Shown here: in pieces, positions 1 through 8,588 of the stretch | Numbering within the stretch: the first letter of the stretch is position 1 | How the letters are laid out: every line of letters starts with the position of its first letter | Assembly (NCBI GenBank): GCA_019217005.1 | Contig: JAHBNG010000124.1 | Coordinates: 1-44,985, forward strand | Length of the DNA: 44,985 bases | Direction: 5' to 3' | Source of the DNA: Chloroflexi bacterium TSY | GTDB taxonomy: Bacteria; Chloroflexota; Anaerolineae; Caldilineales; Caldilineaceae | The notes under the pieces: generated by a model | Databases searched by the model: none | What the model saw: only the letters and a program-made list of their open reading frames with translations | What the model was told of the DNA's origin: nothing | Made by a program: the position numbers and the translations under genes

Positions 1-14
1 ACCAGAAAGTAAAG
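1..14. mobile_element. Right terminus of a third IS-A copy (cut by window edge)
   Basis: The first 14 bases are the same terminal inverted repeat that closes the two full IS-A copies further on (ends at 7378 and 38772). Only the tip is visible, so orientation and integrity of this copy cannot be judged. The coding frame of a glycosyltransferase tail begins directly behind it, which suggests that the insertion truncated that gene. Confidence 0.75.
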
Positions 15-246
15 TTCAAAACAACCAGCCCTCACTGACTATTTTACAAAAGGAGCCGTTTTTGTTGCACACTCGGTTGACAGCATGAGCAACGGAATCC
101 GTTTCGCTTTAGAGAATCGTGCTCTACTCAGTCAGGAATCCGCCGAACTTTCGCGAGAGAAGCGGCAACGTTGGGATCATACACATCAAGAATTAGTTGA
201 TCGAATTGGAGAAACCGCGTGTACGGCAGTTCAACTTGGAGTTTAA
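15..246 (+). pseudogene. C-terminal remnant of a glycosyltransferase (GT4-like)
   Basis: An open frame without its own start runs from the IS end to a TAA at 244-246. Its protein contains a stretch ending in GAVFVAHSVDSM followed by GIRFALENR and an Arg/Lys-rich helix. This resembles the last alpha/beta part of GT4 glycosyltransferases, where the C-terminal helix folds back on the N-domain. It overlaps the start of the following flippase gene by 28 bases, the spacing expected for consecutive genes of a polysaccharide operon. The 5' part is either displaced by the IS or lies outside the window. Family assignment rests on the tail only and is moderate. Confidence 0.5.
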
Positions 247-1514
247 AAAATCGATTAAAAGAACTGGACTGGACTTTTATTAAAGGGTCAGCAGCTCTTT
301 CAATTGGCTCCGTAATCGCCAGAATTCTAGGATTTGCCTATTCGTTGGTTTTGGCGGCCATCTTTTTGCCAGAAGAATTTGGCGCTGTTAAATATGCAAT
401 CACCCTGGGAGGAATCGCGGCAATTGTCACACAACCTTTTGGACAACATGTACTGGCTCGCTTTGTGGGGCTGCATCAGCATGACAATGATGCGCAAAAA
501 CGATTTCTAGCAAATGCGTGGGTCATTGCTCTTTGTTTACTCTGCGCCACGATATTCATTGTCGTGAGTCTGATGGCATTTATGAAGGCATTTGATATTG
601 GCGTGCTCTTTGTATTCCTGGGAACCACCGTATTTTATTCATACTGGGGTTTAGCGAGCGGGTTTCAGGCACCCTATCGATTGACGATCGCCTATCTAGC
701 CAGTAACATCGTTCAGATCGCCCTGGTGGGTCTCTTTTTGTATTGGATGAATATCAGGTCACCTCAGTTGGCGGTCACAATCTACGGCATATCTTATTTC
801 ATTCCGCTTGCTCTTCTGCAGATCATGCAACCGTTGCCTCTGAATTTTCAATGGAAGTACGTTTGCCGCACTGACTTATTTGATATTCTCAAATTTTCTG
901 TTCCCGTTTGGCTCTCGCATGCAGGATATGTCATCTTTAATGCACTCCCAATTCTTTTCCTAGAATATTATGTAGGCAAAGCCGCCGTCGGTGTTTACAG
1001 TGCATCGCTCACTCTGACAATGGTCTACCTTTTTGTTCCACAAGCAATGGCGGCATTGCTCTTGCCCAGAGCCGCCTCCTTGCCCAAAACCGAACATCGC
1101 AAACTCATGCTCAAAACATTGAGTTTGTCATTCCTTGTTAACTTTATCGGATTGATTCTCTATATTCCATTATTACGTTGGGTGGTAAATGTGGTCTATG
1201 GTCCAGCATATTTGGTATCAATGAATACTTATATTTTGCTTTCAATTGCCATGATTGCCTTCGGTTCACACAGCATCATTACAGCTATTCTGGTGGGAGG
1301 TGGCAAAGCATCATATGAGACACTCAGCCGCATGATTGCCCTTATCTGTACCGCCATCGCAGGTTGGTATTTGATTCCACACCAGGAAGTATTTGGCACC
1401 GCTTTGACCGAATTTATTGGTGTTTTAGCCCTGCTCGGAGTCTATGGTGTGATTGGGTGGCGCTTACGATTTGGTACACGTAGTCGGAAGGTTCTTCGTC
1501 CAATTGTATTCTGA
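219..1514 (+). CDS. Oligosaccharide flippase (Wzx/MATE-like polysaccharide exporter)
   Basis: 431-residue, very hydrophobic protein with about a dozen membrane segments spread over its whole length. The N-terminus has the pattern of Wzx-type lipid-linked oligosaccharide flippases (a short basic lead, then KGSAALSIGSVIARILGF). Such proteins move undecaprenyl-linked repeat units across the cytoplasmic membrane for capsule or exopolysaccharide assembly. The start chosen is a GTG with GGAGA about 8 bases upstream; it overlaps the preceding glycosyltransferase remnant, which implies translational coupling. Neighbouring glycosyltransferases and the deacetylase agree with this role. The specific substrate cannot be read from the sequence. 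Confidence 0.85.
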   Translation: MYGSSTWSLKNRLKELDWTFIKGSAALSIGSVIARILGFAYSLVLAAIFLPEEFGAVKYAITLGGIAAIVTQPFGQHVLARFVGLHQHDNDAQKRFLANAWVIALCLLCATIFIVVSLMAFMKAFDIGVLFVFLGTTVFYSYWGLASGFQAPYRLTIAYLASNIVQIALVGLFLYWMNIRSPQLAVTIYGISYFIPLALLQIMQPLPLNFQWKYVCRTDLFDILKFSVPVWLSHAGYVIFNALPILFLEYYVGKAAVGVYSASLTLTMVYLFVPQAMAALLLPRAASLPKTEHRKLMLKTLSLSFLVNFIGLILYIPLLRWVVNVVYGPAYLVSMNTYILLSIAMIAFGSHSIITAILVGGGKASYETLSRMIALICTAIAGWYLIPHQEVFGTALTEFIGVLALLGVYGVIGWRLRFGTRSRKVLRPIVF

Positions 1515-1562
1515 GAATCTTTTCACCCATCTTCCGAATGTGTAAGCATGAGCATTAAATTA

Positions 1563-1677
1563 AGGTTCTTTGAGGTTTTGTGGGGTAAACGTTGGATAGT
1601 TTGTTGGTTTGCTCGTTTGTCAGCCAACCATCTAACCAACAAACCAACTGAAAACCACACAATTCCTCAGACAACCT
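1563..1677. repeat. Miniature inverted-repeat element (115 bp hairpin)
   Basis: Both ends pair over more than 20 bases (AGGTTCTTTGAGG at the left; the right end reads AGGTTGTCTGAGG on the other strand) and the centre forms a second stem around AGTTTGTTGGTTT. The hexamer AAATTA flanks it on both sides (1557-1562 and 1678-1683), the expected target duplication. No coding capacity. It lies directly behind the flippase stop and may also act as a terminator-like hairpin. Confidence 0.75.
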
Positions 1678-1684
1678 AAATTAA

Positions 1685-1971
1685 TTAGGCTTTTCCAACA
1701 ATTAAACTCTAATAGTGACATTTGTCACCCTAATTGACAATTTCAAGGGTTTGTAGAGGGTTCGCACCTCAAATTTGTCATGTTGTAACCTTTTTGACGC
1801 TAACAGACCCTCAGAGGTGTTCTAAGGACTCGATTGTATAGGGTTTGAACACCCAAAATCAGGGACCAAGGTGACAAATGTCACCATACGTAATTTGATC
1901 TGGAAAAGCTCAAGCCATTCCAGAGAAATCGAGTTGGCAAATTAGGGAATTATTTCTCTGGAATGGCCTAA
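1685..1971. repeat. Miniature element family E, copy a (287 bp, carries an internal insert)
   Basis: Ends are inverted repeats of about 13 bases (TTAGGCTTTTCCA and, on the other strand, TTAGGCCATTCCA), flanked by ATTAA at 1680-1684 and 1972-1976. The outer parts match, in reverse orientation, the shorter copy at 33774-33883. Relative to that copy this one holds about 170 extra bases in the middle (1715-1885), bounded by near-palindromic GTGACATTTGTCAC and GTGACAAATGTCAC. Confidence 0.75.
1715..1885. repeat. Insert nested in family E copy a, bounded by GTGACA palindromes
   Basis: This segment is absent from the related element at 33774-33883. It begins and ends with inverted copies of a 14-base near-palindrome (GTGACATTTGTCAC / GTGACAAATGTCAC). 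No open frame of note. It could be a further miniature element, or a paired operator-like site; the flanks do not show an unambiguous target duplication. Confidence 0.5.
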
Positions 1972-2022
1972 ATTAATTGAACGTACTATTGTTTTCGTAC
2001 TTCGATTCGAGGAATCGTCCAA

Positions 2023-3438
2023 ATGATTCGACTATCTGTTTTTGGATTTATCATAACATCAATGCTTTTGGTGCTCTACACGGCCTATGAGTCTGGCGAT
2101 GTGTTGAGTTCATCGATCGCAACAGATGATAAGACGACGGTGATAAACGAACCCCAAGTGCCAACTCCCGCTATGGCACAGTTGTCAGCAGCTTTACCAC
2201 CGGAAAGCCCTTCCGCCAAGACGCCTCAGCCTGTTGCAGAACCATTCACACCAGCTGTCGAACGGAGCCAAAGAGTAGCGGTGACGCAAGGACGTCTAGT
2301 TCCCGCACGCGACGCAGCACTCAGTTTTTCAGTGAGCGGCTCTGTTGTCCAGATATTTGTGGATGAAGGTGACGTGGTCGAGGCTGGGCAAGTGTTGGTC
2401 AAGCTAGACGACGCATTGCAGCAAGCTCAAGTACGCGAAGTAGAAGCAAGATTGGCTAGAGCAGAAGCAGATTTAGAGATATTACTAGCAGGAGCAACAA
2501 AAGAAGAATTAGATGCAGCACGGGCACAATTAGAGCGAGCCAAAGCCGAACAAGCAAAGCTAGAAGACGGAACGATGGGGGGAGATATTGCTGCCGCCGA
2601 AGCATCAATTGCGTCTGCTGAAGCAGCCCGCCAAAAGCTATTAGAGGGTCCGAATAGGGAATTGATTATCGCCGCTGAGGCGGAGTTGGCAAACGCTGAG
2701 GCAATTAGACGCCAAGCTCAGCGAGCGTATGATCAAGTAAAGTGGAGAAATGATATTGGAATGTTGCCTGAATCGGCTGCGTTAGAACTGGCAACCAATG
2801 CCTATAATGCGGCCTTAGCCCGTCTCAATGCTGCCAAATCAGGAATAACGCCCGCAGACATTTCGAGTGCAAATGCACAAGTAAGACGTTATCAAGCAGA
2901 ATTGGAGCAAGTCAAGGCATCATTACCATCACAAATGGAAGCTGCTAGAGCAACCGTACGATTGTTTGAAGCTCAACTCCAAGCGATGGAATCTGGACCA
3001 AAGCCTCAGGAAATAGCAATTGCCAAAGCAGATGTCGCTGCTGCTCATGCGGCGTTGGAAAGGGCGCAAACCTTGCAGCGCAACATGCTTCTCGTTGCGC
3101 CGTTTGACGGCACGGTGGCCTTGCTCGATGTTGATATTGGAGAGCAAGTGCAATCGAATCATCCCGTCGTGCGTCTGGCGAAACTTGATACTTGGCTGGT
3201 TGAAACCGAAGATATAACCGACTTAGATATCGTTAAAATAAATCAAAAGAGTAGTGTTTTATTGACGTTTGATGCAGTCCCAGAATTGGAAATTCCTGGA
3301 CGTATTCAACATATCCGACCTTTTGCAGAAAATGATGGTCGAAACACTGTATATACAGTTATGATAGAGCCCCTAATACAAGATAAAAGATTCTTATGGA
3401 ATATGACAGTCTCTGTTGTATTTGAACCAGAAAAATGA
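2023..3438 (+). CDS. HlyD/RND-type periplasmic adaptor (membrane fusion protein)
   Basis: 471 residues. Residues 1-22 form a single N-terminal membrane anchor. A first lipoyl-like half-motif lies near residues 100-135 (SFSVSGSVVQIFVDEGDVV). A long Ala/Glu/Leu-rich coiled coil spans about 135-350, followed by the second lipoyl half near 355-380 (APFDGTVALLDVDIGEQV) and a beta-barrel tail. This is the architecture of HlyD-family adaptors that join an inner-membrane transporter to an outer partner. No transporter gene lies next to it, so the partner is unknown; the setting suggests polysaccharide or peptide export. The start has GAGG about 10 bases upstream. The gene begins about 50 bases behind the family E element, so its promoter may lie in or next to that element. 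Confidence 0.85.
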   Translation: MIRLSVFGFIITSMLLVLYTAYESGDVLSSSIATDDKTTVINEPQVPTPAMAQLSAALPPESPSAKTPQPVAEPFTPAVERSQRVAVTQGRLVPARDAALSFSVSGSVVQIFVDEGDVVEAGQVLVKLDDALQQAQVREVEARLARAEADLEILLAGATKEELDAARAQLERAKAEQAKLEDGTMGGDIAAAEASIASAEAARQKLLEGPNRELIIAAEAELANAEAIRRQAQRAYDQVKWRNDIGMLPESAALELATNAYNAALARLNAAKSGITPADISSANAQVRRYQAELEQVKASLPSQMEAARATVRLFEAQLQAMESGPKPQEIAIAKADVAAAHAALERAQTLQRNMLLVAPFDGTVALLDVDIGEQVQSNHPVVRLAKLDTWLVETEDITDLDIVKINQKSSVLLTFDAVPELEIPGRIQHIRPFAENDGRNTVYTVMIEPLIQDKRFLWNMTVSVVFEPEK

Positions 3439-3473
3439 TCTGATCATGGTCGCCTGAATTCCTGGAAATAAAT

Positions 3474-3647
3474 ATGAAGAGGCCAAATCAAATGAAAATC
3501 AGTGCCTTTGGCATAGGCTGTGCTGGTTGCTTTGCACCAGCCTGGTTGGTACAGAACTGGTGTGCAGAACAACAGCCACATGATTTTGCTGACATTGCAA
3601 AAGGAAAAGATCACATAGGAGAATGTTATGACGCTATCTGCTGGTAA
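3474..3647 (+). pseudogene. Remnant resembling the N-terminus of a UDP-glucose/GDP-mannose 6-dehydrogenase
   Basis: A 57-codon open frame contains MKISAFGIGCAGCF, then AWLVQNW, and ends near KGKDHIGE. This follows the order seen at the start of nucleotide-sugar 6-dehydrogenases: a Rossmann GxGxxG strand, a conserved Cys-containing turn, then a GKSPIxE-like motif. The glycines are partly lost and the frame ends inside the next gene, so it cannot be functional. Such dehydrogenases commonly sit in exopolysaccharide clusters like this one. The match is by eye over fewer than 50 residues, so confidence is moderate at best. Confidence 0.4.
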
Positions 3648-4857
3648 GAAAATATTAATGCTCGTTGAGAATAATCCTTTTCCGGCAGATTTACGGGTGC
3701 GCCAGGAGGCTGTGGCACTTGTAGAGGCAGGCTATCAAGTAAGTGTTATTGCTCAACGCGACGAGGGTGAGCCCCTATTCGAAAAGGTGGATGGTGCTTT
3801 TGCTTATCGCTATCCAGCACCCAGAGAAGCAGATAGCTTACTGGGCTACATGTGGGAATATGGTTACTCGCTTGTTGCAGCATTTATTCTCTCGTGGGTC
3901 GCCTATTTTCATAGGGGGTTTAAAGTGATTCATGCTCACAACCCACCAGACATTTATGTGTTTATTGCAATAATTTTTAAGCCTTTAGGCGTTAAGTTCA
4001 TTTTCGACCATCATGATTTGTCACCCGAAAATTATAATGCCCGGTTTCGACAAGGCGGTAACCCTCTCGTCTATAAAGTATTGCTATGGCTTGAACGGCT
4101 AACTTGTCAGGTAGCGGATCATGTTATTTCTACAAATGAATCATACAAACGGATTGCAATGGAGCGCAATGGCGTAGCAGAAGAAAATGTAACAGTTGTG
4201 CGCAATGGTCCAAATCTAGAGCGTCTACGACTAGTGGAGCCAGACCGCCGATTACGCGAAAAAGGCAAGACAATTGTCGGCTATGTGGGGATCATGGGAC
4301 CACAAGATGGTCTGGACTATTTACTGCGTGCACTTAGGCATTTAGTATATGATCTGAAGCGACAAGACTTTTATACCGTTATTATTGGAACGGGTAGTGA
4401 ATGGGAACGTTTGAAGGAATTATCTACCCAATTGGGGCTGGATGAATATGTATGGTTCACTGGTCGTATTACCGACGATGAGCTTTGCTCCTATCTTTCT
4501 ACGGCCGATATTTGTGTCAGTGCCGATCCCTATAACCAATTTAACGATCATTGTACGATGATTAAAATGGTTGAATATATGACTTTTGGAAAGCCAATTG
4601 TGGCGTTTGATCTGACGGAACATCGATACACAGCGCAATCCGCGGCTATCTATATCCCTGACAACGATGAATTGTTATATGCCAAGGCCTTGGCAGAGCT
4701 GATGGATGATCCTGAACGTCGTCAAATGATGGGACAATTCGGGCGTAAAAGAATTGAAACCGAGTTAGATTGGAAATACTCGCTCCAAAACCTTCTATCA
4801 GTTTACGATAAGTTGTATTCTCGAAAACAACCAGAGGTATCAGTCGTGCACGAGTAG
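3628..4857 (+). CDS. Glycosyltransferase family 4 (GT-B fold)
   Basis: 409 residues, typical length for GT4. The N-domain starts with a beta strand ILMLVENNPFPADLRVRQEA, which matches the donor/acceptor cleft entry of this family, and contains HAHNPPD near residue 108. The C-domain has GYVGIMGPQDGLDYLLRAL near residue 220 and, around residue 310-330, the nucleotide-sugar binding stretch MVEYMTFGKPIVAFD with its conserved glutamate. It should transfer a sugar from a nucleotide donor during assembly of a lipid-linked repeat unit. ATG is preceded by AGGAGAA at good spacing. Followed after 35 bases by the deacetylase gene, probably in one transcript. Donor sugar not predictable. Confidence 0.87.
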   Translation: MTLSAGKKILMLVENNPFPADLRVRQEAVALVEAGYQVSVIAQRDEGEPLFEKVDGAFAYRYPAPREADSLLGYMWEYGYSLVAAFILSWVAYFHRGFKVIHAHNPPDIYVFIAIIFKPLGVKFIFDHHDLSPENYNARFRQGGNPLVYKVLLWLERLTCQVADHVISTNESYKRIAMERNGVAEENVTVVRNGPNLERLRLVEPDRRLREKGKTIVGYVGIMGPQDGLDYLLRALRHLVYDLKRQDFYTVIIGTGSEWERLKELSTQLGLDEYVWFTGRITDDELCSYLSTADICVSADPYNQFNDHCTMIKMVEYMTFGKPIVAFDLTEHRYTAQSAAIYIPDNDELLYAKALAELMDDPERRQMMGQFGRKRIETELDWKYSLQNLLSVYDKLYSRKQPEVSVVHE

Positions 4858-4892
4858 GAGTCGTTGACATTTGTAGTAAGCAGTCTGGTGCA

Positions 4893-5855
4893 ATGCGTAT
4901 GAACCTCACAAAAGTATACTATCAGCTAAAGCCGCTCTTACCAAGATCGACTCAAATTTGGCTTCGAAGGCGTATTGCACAACAAAAGCGTCTCGATGTC
5001 ACAGGTCTTTGGCCAATTCTCGAATCAGCGGGGAAAGCCCCAAGTGGATGGCCTGGTTGGCCAGATGGTAAACAGTTTGCATTTGTATTGACTCATGATG
5101 TCGAAACAGACGTTGGGCACGAACGTTCCTGGCCTTTGGCCCGCCTGGAAAGGGAACTAAATGTTCGTTCATCATATAACTTTGTCCCTGAACGCTATAC
5201 GGTGTCGCCAGAATTACGTGCACATTTAGTCGAACATGATTTTGAAGTGGGCGTTCATGGATTAATCCATGATGGTCGATTATACAAATCTCGTCAGATT
5301 TTCGACGAACGTGCCAAAAAAATCAACGCCTATCTGGCTGAATGGGACGCTGTTGGTTTTCGATCACCAGCGATGCACCATAATCTTGATTGGATCAGCC
5401 AACTCAATATCGATTATGATGCATCTACATTTGATGTCGATCCTTTTGAACCACAACCTGACGGGGTTGAGACAATCTTTCCTTTCTGGGTTGACAAAAA
5501 AACTGAGGATTTCAACGGTTGTTCAGGATACGTCGAGTTGCCTTACACATTGCCTCAAGATCACAACCTATTTATCATATTGCAAGAACCCACGATTGCA
5601 GTATGGCAAGAAAAATTGGATTGGGTTGTAGAGCGCAATGGGATGGCACTACTTAACACACATCCAGACTACATGGGGTTTGGAGACAGCCTTAAATCCA
5701 TTGACGAGTATCCTGTTGGACATTACATTGAATTTATCAATTACGTCAAAGAGCGATATGGAGAGCGGGTTTGGTTCGCATTACCTAAAGAAATAGCTGC
5801 CTACTATCGAACAGTGTATCGCACAAAGGCTGACAGTGTATCCCAAAGTGTGTAA
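4893..5855 (+). CDS. Polysaccharide deacetylase-like (NodB/CE4) protein
   Basis: 320 residues. A NodB-like core is seen: LTHDVETDVG near residue 70 supplies the catalytic Asp region (one of the usual two Asp is Val-Glu here), GVHGLIHDG near residue 115 has the metal-binding His-x(3-4)-His pattern, and GFRSPAMH near residue 155 corresponds to the conserved Arg motif. No signal peptide is evident. Proteins of this group sit in exopolysaccharide clusters and remove acetyl or related groups, or act on lipid-linked sugars. ATG codons at 4893 and 4899 are both possible starts. IS-A copy 1 is inserted 18 bases behind the stop codon, so the frame is complete. Confidence 0.8.
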   Translation: MRMNLTKVYYQLKPLLPRSTQIWLRRRIAQQKRLDVTGLWPILESAGKAPSGWPGWPDGKQFAFVLTHDVETDVGHERSWPLARLERELNVRSSYNFVPERYTVSPELRAHLVEHDFEVGVHGLIHDGRLYKSRQIFDERAKKINAYLAEWDAVGFRSPAMHHNLDWISQLNIDYDASTFDVDPFEPQPDGVETIFPFWVDKKTEDFNGCSGYVELPYTLPQDHNLFIILQEPTIAVWQEKLDWVVERNGMALLNTHPDYMGFGDSLKSIDEYPVGHYIEFINYVKERYGERVWFALPKEIAAYYRTVYRTKADSVSQSV

Positions 5856-5873
5856 ATAGAGACTGTAAATAGA

Positions 5874-7378
5874 CTTTACTTTCTGGTAAAGGCTTGAGTG
5901 ACAAAGGGCAAACCGAAAGGGGCGGAAAAAAGAATCCACCCTGAAAAAACGGGATAAAATGTAAAAATAGTGCTCGGCTAGTTTAAGCAGCGGCATTGAG
6001 GCGGCGATGAGCGAGAACGCCTTTAGGTAAATGGTGTGAAACCGAGGCCTTTTTCCGAAAGTCAGGGTCGAGTTGGTCAGGAGTTGGAAAAAGAGCACTC
6101 GAGAGAACACGGCGCAGCCTGCCGGGAGTGGATTGAGGCTCTCGATCCCAGTAGCCAGTCGGTATGGGAGGAAGAGAAGCGGCTAAATGGGAAAGAAGAT
6201 TGCCAGCAAGCAGCCCCAGTTCAGGTAAGCGGAAACAAGCCTCATCGGCATGAACAAATTGACGATGTAAGCCAATCATCTGCTTGGAAGCCAAGGGGGG
6301 GATGTTCAACAGGCCAGCGTTCCAGGTAGACAAGATAAATGGTTTCAGGCTGCAAAGTCATAACGGTCGCCAAAACCAAAGGTGTGTTGTAGGCCGGATC
6401 CTGAATGACGTAAATCGAGTAGGTACGGTTGGCTGTATCCACCTTGGTTGTTCTGGGGACGAGATTGTGCCATGCTTGATAGCAAATCAGGCGACCACTA
6501 TAGAGAAAGCGACCAGACGAGTCCGGAGTTGTAGCCTCGAGTCGCTTTCCCTTATAGCTGCGAGAGAGCGGTCGCACAATATCACCATATTCAGGTGGTC
6601 TGCCTTTTCCTTTGCGTTTGGGTAACTCATTGCGGCGCACTGTGCAGTTAATCGCTTCCCGCAGGACAAATCGGTCTATGCCGCTTTCTAGCATTTCTCT
6701 GATTGTAAACCCGGCATCGACCACCGCCACTTCGTCTGACTCCAGTGATTTCTTCGTCTCTGTCAGCAGCTTTTTCCGAAACTCACTTTCCTTTGTTCCA
6801 ACCGTGCATCTCATGATTGCCTTGAGCAGTGGCACTCGCTTCCCGCCTATCTCCCCCGAGCTTATCATCACTCCAAAGATGAGCGCGGGCAATGCCCGAC
6901 GAGCCGTTGAGTTATAGAGTCGGTTCACTTTCCCTTGCAGCTTCGGTCGCCAGAACCCTGTGATATCTATGCTTTTCACTCGGTACCCTTCTAACTTTTT
7001 TGCCTCCCATTCCCCTTTCCACTCCACTTCTTCTTGCCACGACCCCAGCAGACTTGTGATATCCCATGATCCATATCGAAAGCTCCACCAGCTTCGCCGG
7101 AGCTCCTCATCTTCAAACCCGCTTTCTTTCAATGCGCTATGGATTGCTCCTCGACTTTTCAGAAACGACCCATTCAGCATTGCCCACATCAGACGCATTA
7201 CATTTACGTTTGTTCCCATCGGCGTTACTTGCAATACATTCATCAGTACTGCTATAGTTATTTCTGGCGCGGTTAGCATTCCTTCCTCCTTTTTGGGTTC
7301 TCTACCTTTAGGATGAACTGCTAACCGCTTTTTGTCACATTTCTCACCTCATCTCTTTTCTTTTACCAGAAAGTAAAG
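5874..7378 (-). mobile_element. IS-A copy 1 (1505 bp), transposase on minus strand
   Basis: Both ends carry the inverted repeat CTTTACTTTCTGGTAAA. The 5-base duplication ATAGA flanks it (5869-5873 and 7379-7383), so the boundaries are firm. One transposase gene fills the element, broken by one extra G in a seven-G run at 6295-6301. A second copy (37273-38772) lies in the opposite direction and a third ends at base 14. The family could not be named with certainty; the transposase has the DDE layout of IS4-superfamily enzymes. Confidence 0.92.
5983..7279 (-). pseudogene. IS-A transposase (DDE type), single frameshift
   Basis: Starts with ATG behind a strong AAGGAGG ribosome site inside the element. 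The first frame (345 codons) covers the N-terminal region, SIDITGFWRPKLQG, the second Asp region AVVDAGF and the Y-x2-R-W-x-(I/V)-E signature as YLERWPVE. One base later the frame is lost: copy 1 has C7 (coding strand) where copy 2 has C6. With C6 the reading continues as PPLASKQMIGLHRQF to a natural end near 5983, giving roughly 430 residues. The extra base may be a real inactivating mutation, a slippage signal or a sequencing error. The encoded enzyme cuts and pastes its element using the CTTTACTTTCTGG ends. Confidence 0.8.
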
Positions 7379-7484
7379 ATAGAGCAAGTTTTCAAATCGA
7401 TACAATCAATCCGCTTTCACCTCCCAAATCCACGCGGTCCGCATTCTATTTCTGGTTGGTTTGAGATAGAGCTTCGCAGGATGA

Positions 7485-8390
7485 TTACGAACGCCCCCCC
7501 ACCATAAACGGAAAATAATTCTTCATTATATAAGCAGTGGGATAACTTACAAATAAAGCCCCGACGGTATAGATCAGTGCAAAGAGAAAGCTTTCTTTAA
7601 AGTCAAAGGGGAGGTTCAGTGCCGTTACGCCAATCCCAGTAAATATCCTGAACACAATAGTATGTGTCGGGAATATGACAATCGTATTTTGGGAGAGCCA
7701 ACTCATAATCGAGCTTGGCTTTAGCAATAAGCTGAACCAAAGGACACAACTCGTTCCACTCAAACAAAATAATAAGTTGTTTTCGTTTGATATTCTTGAT
7801 GCAACTAGCATAAGATCGCGTGATGTTTCCAAGTGCATAAAAAGCGCACCAGCGACCAACGAAAGTTCTAAATTCCATGGCAGTCTATAGGTAGGCTGGT
7901 TAGCCCAATATGCAACCGCGCCCCCAAAGATACCCAGAAGAATAAGAGACGTTATTTTTGAAACACGCTGTCGCAAAACAAAAAATGATAAACTTGTAAC
8001 AAATAAACAGGGAAAAAACCATAAAACTGGATTGACAAAAAGATCTGCCTCGTTGCCGAATAGCAATCCTTTGACAGGTTGAAACCAAGTCATATCCGCA
8101 TAGATTTCTGCATTCGAACCCAACGAACGGGTTAGAAGCCAGTACACATATGCCACAACGAAGAATAAAGTATAAGGGACAAGCAATGATCGAGCGAGAT
8201 TCGTACTGTATTGGTAAAAAGATCGCTGTAATCTTTTATTAGAAAATAAAAAGCCGGAAATACAGAAAAATAACGGCATATGAAAACTATAGATGAAGTT
8301 GCCAAGCGGTTCGATTAACCCTGCTGTATGACCCAATACGACCAAGATGATGCCGAAGGCTCTTGCATTGTCAATGAAATCATATCTCAT
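7485..8390 (-). CDS. Acyltransferase-3 family membrane protein (OafA/WecH-like)
   Basis: 301 residues with about ten hydrophobic helices. The N-terminus IDNARAFGIILVVLGH carries the Arg and His of the acyltransferase-3 family, and HMPLFFCISGFLF near residue 40 is the second hallmark stretch. Such integral membrane enzymes add O- or N-acyl groups to extracytoplasmic sugars, which suits the neighbouring polysaccharide genes. It is transcribed against the left-hand gene block and lies alone between IS-A and the signalling module. The start codon is the first ATG of the conserved N-terminus. The 198 bases upstream hold an AT-rich stretch with no site that can be called confidently. Confidence 0.85.
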   Translation of the reverse strand: MRYDFIDNARAFGIILVVLGHTAGLIEPLGNFIYSFHMPLFFCISGFLFSNKRLQRSFYQYSTNLARSLLVPYTLFFVVAYVYWLLTRSLGSNAEIYADMTWFQPVKGLLFGNEADLFVNPVLWFFPCLFVTSLSFFVLRQRVSKITSLILLGIFGGAVAYWANQPTYRLPWNLELSLVAGALFMHLETSRDLMLVASRISNENNLLFCLSGTSCVLWFSLLLKPSSIMSWLSQNTIVIFPTHTIVFRIFTGIGVTALNLPFDFKESFLFALIYTVGALFVSYPTAYIMKNYFPFMVGGRS

Positions 8391-8588
8391 AGTTGATATG
8401 CCTATACTCGTGATTGCTGAAGATATACTCTCGTAAGCAAAATGAAATAATTGCCGGTGTAAACGTAATTACTTGCCAGTAAATTGTAACAATATTATTA
8501 AATCAAACTATTGTATAATTGATGATTACAAAGGGCTTACAGAATATCGAGGTTGGCGTGGATCGGATATTCAGAAGCTTTCGGATAA

